Shown: positions 24,883 to 32,684 of the stretch, piece by piece | Position numbering within the stretch: position 1 is the first letter of the stretch | Layout: each line of letters begins with the position of its first letter | Source of the DNA: Microbacterium sp. MYb72 | Lineage (GTDB): Bacteria > Actinomycetota > Actinomycetes > Actinomycetales > Microbacteriaceae | NCBI RefSeq assembly: GCF_002979415.1 | Contig: NZ_PCOT01000023.1 | Location: forward strand, 1 to 64,000 | DNA length: 64,000 nucleotides | Direction: 5' to 3' | Notes under the pieces: generated by a model | Told to the model about the DNA's origin: nothing | What the model saw: only the letters and a program-made list of their open reading frames with translations | The model's database searches: none | Position numbers and translations under genes: made by a program

Positions 24883-25530
24883 TCAGGGGGCGACGGCGGG
24901 AGCGGGAGCGTCGATGGCGAGTTTCACGCCGATCGCGCCGAGCAGCGTGCCGGTGACCCGTTTCTGCCATCGCATCCACGTGGGCCTGCGCTGAAGGAAG
25001 GTGGCGACGGAGCCGGCGACGACGATGATCGCGCCGTTGACCACCACCCCGACGAGGATCTGGATCGCGCCGAGCTGGAATCCCTGCGCCACAATGCTGC
25101 CGGCGGCGGGATCGATGAACTGCGGAATGAGCGCGAGATAGAGGATCGCGACCTTCGGGTTCAACAGGTTCGTCAGAAGCCCCATGCGGAAGAGCGTGCC
25201 GAACGAATCGCGAGGCAGATCATCGGTCTCGAACGGGGACCTCCCACCCGGGCGAAGCGTCTTGTAGGCGAGCCAGAGGAGGTACAGGGCGCCCGCGATC
25301 TTCACAACGATGAACAGCCAGGGGACGACGAGGAAGACCGCCGCCAACCCGAGGTTGGCCATGACGAGGTACACGACGAAGCCCACAGCCGTCCCGGACA
25401 GCGACATCATCCCGGCACGCCATCCCTGGCTGATGCTGCGAGAGACCAGATACATCATGTTCGGTCCGGGGGTGAGGGCGAGCCCGAGCTCGATGAGCGC
25501 GATACCGAGGGCGGCGGACAACGAGATCAT
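24883..25530 (-). CDS. LysE/RhtB-family amino-acid exporter
   Basis: 215 aa with six membrane segments. Family marks: ALTPGPNMMYLVSRSISQGWRAG near residue 20, LWLAYKTLR near 70, and the central GLLTNLLNPKVAILYLALIPQF near 118. Such proteins export amino acids or derivatives. ATG 25530 is used because AAGAAG lies 6 bases upstream; an ATG at 25545 adds five residues but lacks an SD. The gene has no operon partner on either side. Confidence 0.88.
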   Translation of the reverse strand: MISLSAALGIALIELGLALTPGPNMMYLVSRSISQGWRAGMMSLSGTAVGFVVYLVMANLGLAAVFLVVPWLFIVVKIAGALYLLWLAYKTLRPGGRSPFETDDLPRDSFGTLFRMGLLTNLLNPKVAILYLALIPQFIDPAAGSIVAQGFQLGAIQILVGVVVNGAIIVVAGSVATFLQRRPTWMRWQKRVTGTLLGAIGVKLAIDAPAPAVAP

Positions 25531-25657
25531 GCACGCTTCTTTCATCAGGAGGATTCACACGCGCATCCCCCTCGACGCTGCACCCAGTCTCGCATCCGAT
25601 CTACGTATGAGCTCGCACACGCTCCGATGCGCCGGGGGAGATCTGTGCCGGCGCCGA

Positions 25658-25697
25658 CGAGAACGCCTCCGCAGGTCGCTGTGCGGAGGCGTTCTCG
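25658..25697. terminator. Intrinsic terminator after the YhgE/MmpL operon
   Basis: Perfect 16-base arms (CGAGAACGCCTCCGCA and its reverse complement) around the 8-base loop GGTCGCTG, 30 bases past the stop of the YhgE gene. It could also limit transcription entering from the other side. The rest of 25531-25727 shows nothing further. Confidence 0.75.
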
Positions 25698-25727
25698 GTC
25701 CCCCGGAGGGCGACGGTCGATGGATGC

Positions 25728-27707
25728 TCAGGCGGTCGCGAGCACCGTCTTCGCAGAGGTCGTCCGGCGAAGGGCGATCGCGAGGGTCGTGACGATCAGG
25801 GACAGCACACCCCAGACCACGAGCCCCGCTGCGGCCCCGCCGTTCGCGGCGATCAGACCCGTGAACGCGGGCGCCGTGGGCAGGGAGGCCCCGATCGCCG
25901 AGAGCCACCCGGGAACGGTCGAGATGAGCCCGGTCGCGACGGCCAGCACACCGACCAGAGCGCCGATCCAGCGGCCGATCCCGCCGAAGACCGCGACGAG
26001 CGCCTGGTTCACCGCGGCGAACACGACGCCGGCGAGCACAGCCGTGCCCGCGAACGCCCACCAGGTCGCCGCGTCATAGCTCGCCACGATCTGCACGATG
26101 AGCGCCACGAGCACGCCCTGACCGGCGCCGATCAGCGCGGCCGGCGCGAAGGAGCGCAGAGCGAGACCGGCCGAGGAGCGGCGGGACGTGAGGGTGCGCG
26201 CCGTGTGCGCCCGCATCACGATGAACGAGGCGAGTCCGCCGAACCACAGCACGACGGCGGCGAGCAGCGGGATCGCGGTCGGGCCGAAGATCGTGTCCAT
26301 CTTCGAGTTCGAGGTGACCGGGTCGGCCATCACCGTCGCCAGCGACTTCGACTCGCCGTCGGTGAACGACGGCAGGGAGTCGGAGGCCTTGCGCAGTCCA
26401 CCGGCGAGATCACCGGTGCCCGTCGCCAGGGTGTCGAGCCCGGTGGCGAGCTCGGTCGCTCCGGTGGACAGCTGCGTGGCGCCGTCCGACAGCTGCGTCG
26501 CCCCGTCGGCGAGCTGGCGGGCGCCGCTCGCGGACTTGTCGATGCCGTCGGTGGCGAGCTGGTTGAGGCCGGCGGAGATGGATGAGGCGGCGGTGCCGGC
26601 ATCGCGCATGCTCGTCGCGAGCGTGGTAAATGTTCCGGGGAGGGCGGTGAGGCCGTTCTGGACGTCTTGATTGCTCAGGATGGCCGACGCGGTACCCGCG
26701 GACGTCGCGGCGTTTCCGGCCAGGCCCGAGGCCTCTTTGACCTGCGCGCACAGGTCGTCCGCTGTGGCGGACACACACGTCGCGGCCATCATGCCGAGGT
26801 CTTCAGCGAGCTTCGCCGTGTCCTTGGCGGCGCTTCCGGCCGATGTCGTCGCGATCTTGAGGTTGTCCACCAGCCCAGGCATGCCGGCCGTGTCGGTCGT
26901 GAGCTTCGACGCCCCGCCGAGCAGCCCGGACCCGAGCTGTCCCGCGCCGGCGGCGATCTGACGGGTGCTGCCGGCGATCGTGCCGAGGCCGTTCGCGAGA
27001 TCGGAGGCGCCGGATCCGAGACCGGACGCGCCGGTGGCCAGCTTCGCGGCGCCGTCCGGGATCGCGGCCGCACCGGTCGCGGCATCCCGTGCTCCGGAGG
27101 CGAGTTGCAGCGCGCCGTCAGCCGCTTCGCCGATCTGGTCGCCGAGGGTGGTGAAGCCGACCAGCACGTTGCTCATGGTCGCCTCGCTGAGCATCGAGCC
27201 CATCGTCGACGTCGCGACCGAGGCGATCTGGCTGGTGATGAGATCGTCGGCGACGAGGCCGTCGGGTGGAGTGGTGACCGTGATGGTCGCCTTCTCAGCC
27301 TTGTCGGAGGCGGCGCCGCCTCCGTCGGAGATCGCCTGGCCTGCGGAGGTCGCGGCGGCGGAGAAGTCCTCGGGGATCGTGATGACGGCCTGGTAGGTGC
27401 CGTCGGCGAGCCCGTCGGCGGCGTCGTCCTTGTTGGAGATGACCCAGGTGAGGTTGGAGTCGAGGTCGTCCGAGCCCTCGACGAGCCCCGCAGAGAGCTG
27501 TCGGCCCAGCGGGGTCAGCTGCCCGTCGATCGTGACCGGGTCGTCGAGGTTCACGATCGCGGCGGTCATGGAGTCCAGCCGCTCGGTCGGGTTCTGCAGC
27601 GCCGCGACGAGGATGCCCCCGACGGCTGCGGGGAGCAGCAGGATGCCGAGGATCGTCAGCCACGTGATGGGCTTGCGGGAGCGTGCGCGCTCGATGGGGA
27701 GGGTCAT
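25728..27707 (-). CDS. YhgE/Pip-family membrane protein
   Basis: 659 aa. One N-terminal helix (ITWLTILGILLLPAAVGGILVAAL), a long extracellular region rich in Ala/Gly/Ser/Asp with repeated G-A-x-x-L-A-x-G-type units (about residues 190-480, e.g. LATGASGLGSGASDLANGLG), then five to six C-terminal helices. This is the YhgE/Pip layout (phage-infection-protein family), related to type VII-like and MmpL-associated envelope proteins. The start overlaps the MmpL stop by ATGA, so the two are coupled. It probably works with the MmpL protein in export; substrate unknown. Confidence 0.88.
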   Translation of the reverse strand: MTLPIERARSRKPITWLTILGILLLPAAVGGILVAALQNPTERLDSMTAAIVNLDDPVTIDGQLTPLGRQLSAGLVEGSDDLDSNLTWVISNKDDAADGLADGTYQAVITIPEDFSAAATSAGQAISDGGGAASDKAEKATITVTTPPDGLVADDLITSQIASVATSTMGSMLSEATMSNVLVGFTTLGDQIGEAADGALQLASGARDAATGAAAIPDGAAKLATGASGLGSGASDLANGLGTIAGSTRQIAAGAGQLGSGLLGGASKLTTDTAGMPGLVDNLKIATTSAGSAAKDTAKLAEDLGMMAATCVSATADDLCAQVKEASGLAGNAATSAGTASAILSNQDVQNGLTALPGTFTTLATSMRDAGTAASSISAGLNQLATDGIDKSASGARQLADGATQLSDGATQLSTGATELATGLDTLATGTGDLAGGLRKASDSLPSFTDGESKSLATVMADPVTSNSKMDTIFGPTAIPLLAAVVLWFGGLASFIVMRAHTARTLTSRRSSAGLALRSFAPAALIGAGQGVLVALIVQIVASYDAATWWAFAGTAVLAGVVFAAVNQALVAVFGGIGRWIGALVGVLAVATGLISTVPGWLSAIGASLPTAPAFTGLIAANGGAAAGLVVWGVLSLIVTTLAIALRRTTSAKTVLATA

Positions 27708-30538
27708 GCGGTCACCTCGGTGGATTCTGCGGAGTCTTCGGCGTCGAGGCCGGCGGCATCCGTTGCGTCTGCGGCGGAGTCGGGGTGGGCGGCGGGCGCG
27801 TCGGCGAGGCGAGGAGCGGGTGCGCTCACGTCGACGAGGTCCGTGGTCTCGCGCCCGGCGGACGCGAGGATGTCGAGCGCCGCGGCGGGAGCAGCGGCGG
27901 TGAGAAGCACGGCCGTGGCGGCATCCGCGTCGCGCAGTCGCGCAGCGAGCTGATCGCGCGCCGCCTGCGGAAGCAGGTCGACGCCGTCGATCACGACGAG
28001 TGCGGGGCGGCCGCGCAGGGCTTCGGAGAGATCGGATGCCGTGGCTCCGGCATCCGTCGCGATCACCGTTCCGACGTGCGCCCTGACCCACGCTGCGCGT
28101 CCGGGGAGGAGGTGGCCGGCGACCCGCAGTCGACCGTCGTCGGGGGTGACGCGTCCGGCGATCGCGAGGGCGAGCGCGCGGAGTGTACCGGGGGCGGCTC
28201 CGGTGAGGACCGCCGATCCGCCGGGTGCGACGCGCAGGTGCAGTCCGTCGATGCCGGTGTCGGCGAGAACGAGACCGTCGGCGGCGACGACCGAGTCGTC
28301 TCCGGGCCAGGAGGAGAGGTGCCGCTCACGCTCCACGGCCTCGCCCTCGATGTCGACGCTGGGGAGGATCCGTTCGAGCCACGCGGGGATCTGCCAGGCG
28401 CGCTCGCCGAGGATGGCCATGAGCGCCGGGATCAGCGTCATCCGCACGAGGAAGGCGTCGATCGCGATGCCCGCGGCGAGCCCCAGCGCGATCGGCTTGA
28501 GCGAGGAGTCGCCCTCGGGGACGAACGCGACGAACACCGCGAACATGATGAGTCCTGCGGCGGTGACGACCTTCGCCGAGCCCGTGAAGCCAGTGCGCAC
28601 GGCTCGGAGGGCCGCGGCCCGGCGCGCCGAGCGGTCGGGGTTCTTCGAGTCCTTGTCGTGCACGAAGTCCTCGCGCATGCGGGAGACGAGGAACACCTGG
28701 TAGTCCATCGCGAGTCCGAACAGCACGCCCATCAGGATGATCGGCATGAAGCTGATGATCGGGCCGACCTTCGCGACGTGCAGGAGGTCGGCGAACCAGC
28801 CCCACTCGAAGACGGCGCCGACGATGCCGAACGCCGCGACGATCGAGAGCAGGTAGCCGAGGGCGGCGGTGACGGGGACCCAGATCGAGCGGAACACGAT
28901 GGTCAGCAGGATCAGCGAGAGGCCGATCACGAAGATGCCGAACGGCAGCAGCGCGTTGCCGAGCTGGTCGGAGATGTCGATCCCGACGGCGGTGAAGCCC
29001 GTGACCTTGAGATCGATGCCGAACTCCTTCAGCCACTCGTCGTGGTGGGAGCGGAGCTCGCGCACGAGATCGGCTGTCGCGGGGGCGTCGGGCGCCGTCT
29101 CGGGGATGATCTGCACGATGCCGGTGTCGGCGGTCTCGTTGGGGGTCGAGAGAGCGACCTCCTTCACGCCGTCGACCTTCGCGACGGCGTCTCCGAGATC
29201 CTCCATGAGGCCCAGCGGATCGGTCGACGTGACGATCGTGCCGGTGAGGATCAGCGGACCGTTGAAGCCGGCGCCGAACTCCTCGCCGACGAGGTCGTAG
29301 GTCTGCCGCGCCTCGGAGTCCTTCGGCAGCACGCCCGCGTTCGGGAGCGCGAGGTTCAGGCTCAGCGCGGGCACCGCGACGATGCCGAGGCCGATCACGA
29401 CCGCGAGCGACACGAGGATCGGGCGCTTCGTGACGCCGGAGACCCAGCGCTGGCTGAACGAGCGACGGGCCTCGGGTGCGGAGGCGCCCTTGCGCGCCTT
29501 GCGCTCGCGGCGCGGCCAGCCGGTGACCCGGCCCTTGACGAAGCCGAGCACGGCCGGGGTGAGGGTCACGGCGATCGCCACGGCGACGGCGACCGCGACG
29601 GATGCCGCGATGCCCATGGTCGTGAGGAAGGGGATGCCGGCGAATCCGAGGCCGATCAGCGCGATCAGCACGGTGACTCCGGCGAACACGACCGCAGACC
29701 CCGCTGTGCCCACGGCGCGCGACGCGGACTCCTCGGGGTCGACGCCCTCGCGCACCTGATCCTGGTGTCTCGCCATGATGAACAGGGCGTAGTCGATGCC
29801 GACGGCGAGCCCGAGCATGAGCGCCAGGAGCGGCGTGGTCGAGGAGACGGTCGCGAAGGCCGTGGCGGCGAAGATGCCGGCCATGGAGATGCCGACGCCG
29901 AGGATCGCGGTGAGCAGCGGGAGTCCTGCGACGACGAAGGAGCGGAACGTGACGATGAGGACGAGCAGGGCGATCAGCAGGCCGACGGCCTCGGTGAGCG
30001 TCACGCCGGGGATGGACATCGCGAAGAGGTCTCCGCCGAGGGAGGTCTGCGAGCCGTCGGGGAGCGCTGCGGAGAGCTCGTCGACGGTGCGGGTGAGAGC
30101 ATCCTTCGTCTCTGCCGAGACGTCGGTCGCCTGCCCTTCGAACTGCAGGCGCACGATCGCGGCGGTCTTGTCGTCGTTGATCATGCCCTTGACCATCTCG
30201 TCATAGGGCGAGGTGATGGCGAGCACGCCCTTCATCGTCGACAGCTCGTCGACGGCGTGCTCCACGTCTGTGCGGTAGGCGTCATCCGTGATGTGGTCGC
30301 CGTCGGCCGCGACGACGATGAACTGCGCGTTGGTGCCGCTCACCTGGGGGAACGAGCGGGACAGCTGCTCGAGGCCGGCCTGCGATTCGGTCCCGGGGAT
30401 CGAGAAGGTGTTGTCGGTGCCCTGCCCCAGAGCCAGCGCACCGGCGCCGGCGATGCCGAGCACGATGAGCCAGGAGACGAGCACGCGCCAGGGGTGCCGG
30501 AACGACCAGCGCCCGAGCGAGGACAGGAGAGTGGACAC
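27704..30538 (-). CDS. MmpL/RND transporter with degenerate ABC-ATPase-like tail
   Basis: 944 aa. Two RND halves, each with one helix, an external domain and five helices: the first begins LGRWSFRHPWRVLVSWLIV and contains GLAVGIDYALFIMARHQDQVREG (about 265); the second contains GVLFGLAMDYQVFLVSRMREDFVHD (about 610). The tail from about residue 745 reads like an ABC nucleotide-binding domain with the Walker A lysine lost (LTGAAPGTLRALALAIAG, about 778-795), RVTPDDGRLRVAGHLLP after it, and a Walker-B-like PALVVIDGVD (845-854). Start GTG 30538 has GGAGGA upstream. It heads the operon with YhgE/Pip and is divergent from the TetR gene, its likely repressor. Confidence 0.88.
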   Translation of the reverse strand: MSTLLSSLGRWSFRHPWRVLVSWLIVLGIAGAGALALGQGTDNTFSIPGTESQAGLEQLSRSFPQVSGTNAQFIVVAADGDHITDDAYRTDVEHAVDELSTMKGVLAITSPYDEMVKGMINDDKTAAIVRLQFEGQATDVSAETKDALTRTVDELSAALPDGSQTSLGGDLFAMSIPGVTLTEAVGLLIALLVLIVTFRSFVVAGLPLLTAILGVGISMAGIFAATAFATVSSTTPLLALMLGLAVGIDYALFIMARHQDQVREGVDPEESASRAVGTAGSAVVFAGVTVLIALIGLGFAGIPFLTTMGIAASVAVAVAVAIAVTLTPAVLGFVKGRVTGWPRRERKARKGASAPEARRSFSQRWVSGVTKRPILVSLAVVIGLGIVAVPALSLNLALPNAGVLPKDSEARQTYDLVGEEFGAGFNGPLILTGTIVTSTDPLGLMEDLGDAVAKVDGVKEVALSTPNETADTGIVQIIPETAPDAPATADLVRELRSHHDEWLKEFGIDLKVTGFTAVGIDISDQLGNALLPFGIFVIGLSLILLTIVFRSIWVPVTAALGYLLSIVAAFGIVGAVFEWGWFADLLHVAKVGPIISFMPIILMGVLFGLAMDYQVFLVSRMREDFVHDKDSKNPDRSARRAAALRAVRTGFTGSAKVVTAAGLIMFAVFVAFVPEGDSSLKPIALGLAAGIAIDAFLVRMTLIPALMAILGERAWQIPAWLERILPSVDIEGEAVERERHLSSWPGDDSVVAADGLVLADTGIDGLHLRVAPGGSAVLTGAAPGTLRALALAIAGRVTPDDGRLRVAGHLLPGRAAWVRAHVGTVIATDAGATASDLSEALRGRPALVVIDGVDLLPQAARDQLAARLRDADAATAVLLTAAAPAAALDILASAGRETTDLVDVSAPAPRLADAPAAHPDSAADATDAAGLDAEDSAESTEVTA

Positions 30539-30560
30539 GACGTTCCTCCGAGGATCCCAG

Positions 30561-30595
30561 TTGGATACACAGGTGTATCCAATACATAGATGTAT
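30561..30595. promoter_or_regulatory. Tandem TetR operators
   Basis: Two adjoining palindromes in the divergent region: TTGGATACAC-AG-GTGTATCCAA (30561-30582) and ATACAT-AG-ATGTAT (30582-30595). They share the consensus ATACAyAGrTGTAT and their centres are 17 bases apart. The block is unusually AT-rich for this genome and contains possible -35 boxes TTGGAT on both strands. It is very probably bound by the adjacent TetR protein. Confidence 0.8.
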
Positions 30596-30660
30596 CGTAA
30601 AGGTGTCGGCCCGCGAAAGTCTGTGTGCCGGGTGTGAGAATGAGGGGGCAGGAGGATTCG

Positions 30661-31284
30661 ATGACGACATCCACGACGCGCAGTCGCGAGAACACACTAG
30701 CCAGGCTGCTCGATGCCGCAGCACAGGTGTTCGCCGAGGTGGGCCTCGACGGCGCATCGGTCGAGGCCGTGTGCGAGCGCGCAGGCTTCACCCGCGGAGC
30801 CTTCTACTCCAACTTCGAGTCCAAGGACGAGCTCTTCCTCACGCTCGCCGCCAGTGTGGGCGAGGTGCGCGTGAAGGCGGTCCGCGCCCGCGTCGAGGAG
30901 ATGACGGCCGACGGCGCGCTCGCCGAGGGGTGCGATCCCGTCGAGCTCGTGCAGGACGTCATGGACTCGGGCGGCGACGACCGTCTCGGCGTGATGCTCA
31001 TGAGCGAGATCCGCATCCGAGCACTTCGGGACGAGGCCTTCGGCGCCGCCTATCTCGCCCAGGAGCGCGAGATGGTCGCCAGCATCGCGCAGATCATCAC
31101 CGACATCGTCGCCGCCGGTCTCCTGCGGCTGCGAGTGCCCGCCGAGGCCGCCGCGCGCATGCTCATGATCGTGTGGGAGGGAATGACCGTCCGCGGCGCG
31201 ATGGACGGGCAGGATGCCGCGCAGCTTCGCCGCTCCGGCGGCGTCGAGCTCGGACGCCTGGTGCAGCTGCTCATCGAGGAGTGA
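30661..31284 (+). CDS. TetR/AcrR-family regulator
   Basis: 207 aa. N-terminal helix-turn-helix (LLDAAAQVFAEVGLDGASVEAVCERAGFTRGAFYSNFESKDELFL, residues 18-62) followed by an all-helical ligand domain. ATG 30661 has GCAGGAGG at 6 bases; the longer frame to 30625 is less likely. It is divergent from the MmpL-YhgE operon over two operator-like palindromes, so it should repress both the operon and itself, released by an inducer that is perhaps a substrate of the exporter. Confidence 0.92.
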   Translation: MTTSTTRSRENTLARLLDAAAQVFAEVGLDGASVEAVCERAGFTRGAFYSNFESKDELFLTLAASVGEVRVKAVRARVEEMTADGALAEGCDPVELVQDVMDSGGDDRLGVMLMSEIRIRALRDEAFGAAYLAQEREMVASIAQIITDIVAAGLLRLRVPAEAAARMLMIVWEGMTVRGAMDGQDAAQLRRSGGVELGRLVQLLIEE

Positions 31285-31305
31285 GTCCGCGCCGCGAGGC
31301 GAGGA

Positions 31306-31620
31306 TCACGATGCGGCGCGCGCTGCCCGCTTCTCCTGCTGGAACACGCGGATCGCTTCGTAGCGCTCAGCGGATCGGGCCTGGCGCTTCGCCGCCTCCT
31401 CCGCACGGTTCTTCGGCGGCGCCGGGGTGACGAGCTCGTCGAGCAGACGACGCGTCGACTCCGCGATCTCGGCGACGGCGCGGTCGAACACCTCCTGATT
31501 CGCTCGCGAGGGCTTCGTCGTGCCCGCGATCTTGCGCACGAACTGGAGCGCGGCGTCGTGGCACTCCTCGTCGGTGGCGGCCGGTTCGAGGTTGTTCAGA
31601 GGGACGATGTTGCGGCACAT
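31306..31620 (-). CDS. DUF2277 protein
   Basis: 104 aa, matching the short family closely: MCRNIVPLNNLEPAATDEE, then AALQFVRKIAGTTKPSRANQ and LVTPAPPKNRAEEAAKRQARSAERY. The conserved N-terminal MCRNI is its hallmark; function is unknown. TAGCCT (31632-31627) lies 6 bases before ATG 31620 with no Shine-Dalgarno, so a leaderless transcript is likely. Downstream it converges on the TetR gene with 21 bases between stops. Confidence 0.88.
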   Translation of the reverse strand: MCRNIVPLNNLEPAATDEECHDAALQFVRKIAGTTKPSRANQEVFDRAVAEIAESTRRLLDELVTPAPPKNRAEEAAKRQARSAERYEAIRVFQQEKRAARAAS

Positions 31621-31629
31621 GCAGCCAGG

Positions 31630-32631
31630 CTAGGACGCATCTCCGACGCCGCCAAGCACCTCGTGGCAGCGGCCGAGGCGGGCCAGCCACCAGTCGCGGC
31701 GCTCGTCGGAGGCCGCGAGCCGCGTGAGCGCCGCGGCATCCGGTGCCACCCTGCCCACCGGGATCGAGCCGTCGACCGGACGGAGGTCGGCGACGTCGTC
31801 GAGGAACAGCGACGCCGTTCCGAGACCGCAGTCGAAGTCGAGCCGCGGCAGCGCGGCGGCGAGGGCGGCGCCCTGGGAGAGCCCGATCGCGGTGTCGAGG
31901 GCGCTCGACACGACCACGGGGAGTCCGGCGGCGGTCACGATCTGGAGCGCGTGCGTGACGCCGCCGAGCGGCTGCGCCTTCACGACGAGGAGGTCGGCCG
32001 CCTTCGCGCGGGCGACGGCGAGCGGGTCGGACGACTTGCGCACGCTCTCGTCGGCGGCGACCGGGATGCCCATGTACTTCACCCGTCGGCGCAGCTCGGC
32101 GAGCTCGTCGACCGTCGCGCACGGCTGCTCGACGTACTCCAGGTCGAACTCGTTGAGGGCGTGCACGGCGTGCTCGGCCTCGTCGACGTTCCACAGACCG
32201 TTCGCATCGACGCGGATGCGGCCCTCCGGACCCATGACCTCGCGCACGGCGCGCACGCGGGCCACGTCGTCGGCGAGCGTCTGACCGGGCTCGGCGACCT
32301 TGACCTTGGCGGTGCGGCACCCGGGGAACCGGGCGAGCACCTCGGCCACCTTCGACGCGTCGACCGCGGGGACGGTGGCATTGACCGGGATGCGGTCGCG
32401 CAGCGGCTCCGGCTGGGCGTTCCAGGCGAAGTCGATCGCCGCGGCGAGCCAGGTCGAGGCCTCGGCATCCGCGTACTCCACGAAGGGGGAGAACTCCGCC
32501 CAGCCCTCGGGGCCCTCGAAGAGCAGGGCCTCTCTCGTGTCGACGCCGCGGAAGCGCGTGTGCATCGGGAGGGAGACGACCCGTGCCGAGTCGATCAGGT
32601 CTGCGAGCGGCGGGAGCGTCATAGGGTCCAT
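31630..32631 (-). CDS. menC: o-Succinylbenzoate synthase (MenC)
   Basis: 333 aa, enolase superfamily. The catalytic Lys pair is in CRTAKVKVAEP (about residue 105-112), metal ligands follow in RIRVDANGLWN (Asp near 138), EYVEQP and VAADES, and the second catalytic Lys is in LLVVKAQPLGG near 218. The enzyme dehydrates SHCHC to o-succinylbenzoate in menaquinone synthesis. ATG 32631 (GGAG 5 bases upstream) or ATG 32622 could start it. menB and menE lie 10-12 kb away on the other strand. The gene diverges from metH. Confidence 0.9.
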   Translation of the reverse strand: MDPMTLPPLADLIDSARVVSLPMHTRFRGVDTREALLFEGPEGWAEFSPFVEYADAEASTWLAAAIDFAWNAQPEPLRDRIPVNATVPAVDASKVAEVLARFPGCRTAKVKVAEPGQTLADDVARVRAVREVMGPEGRIRVDANGLWNVDEAEHAVHALNEFDLEYVEQPCATVDELAELRRRVKYMGIPVAADESVRKSSDPLAVARAKAADLLVVKAQPLGGVTHALQIVTAAGLPVVVSSALDTAIGLSQGAALAAALPRLDFDCGLGTASLFLDDVADLRPVDGSIPVGRVAPDAAALTRLAASDERRDWWLARLGRCHEVLGGVGDAS

Positions 32632-32684
32632 CTTGCTCCGTCGCGGGCCGAAACATGGCGGGAACTCGCCCCTAGGCTGGGAGC

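Noticed and set aside
27683-30589. A 968-codon open frame opposite the MmpL gene
   Set aside because: Acidic and Arg/Gly-rich without any domain, and it fully overlaps a well-supported RND protein.
32632-32684. Cobalamin riboswitch or SAM riboswitch before metH
   Set aside because: Only 53 bases separate menC and metH starts and a leaderless promoter explains them.
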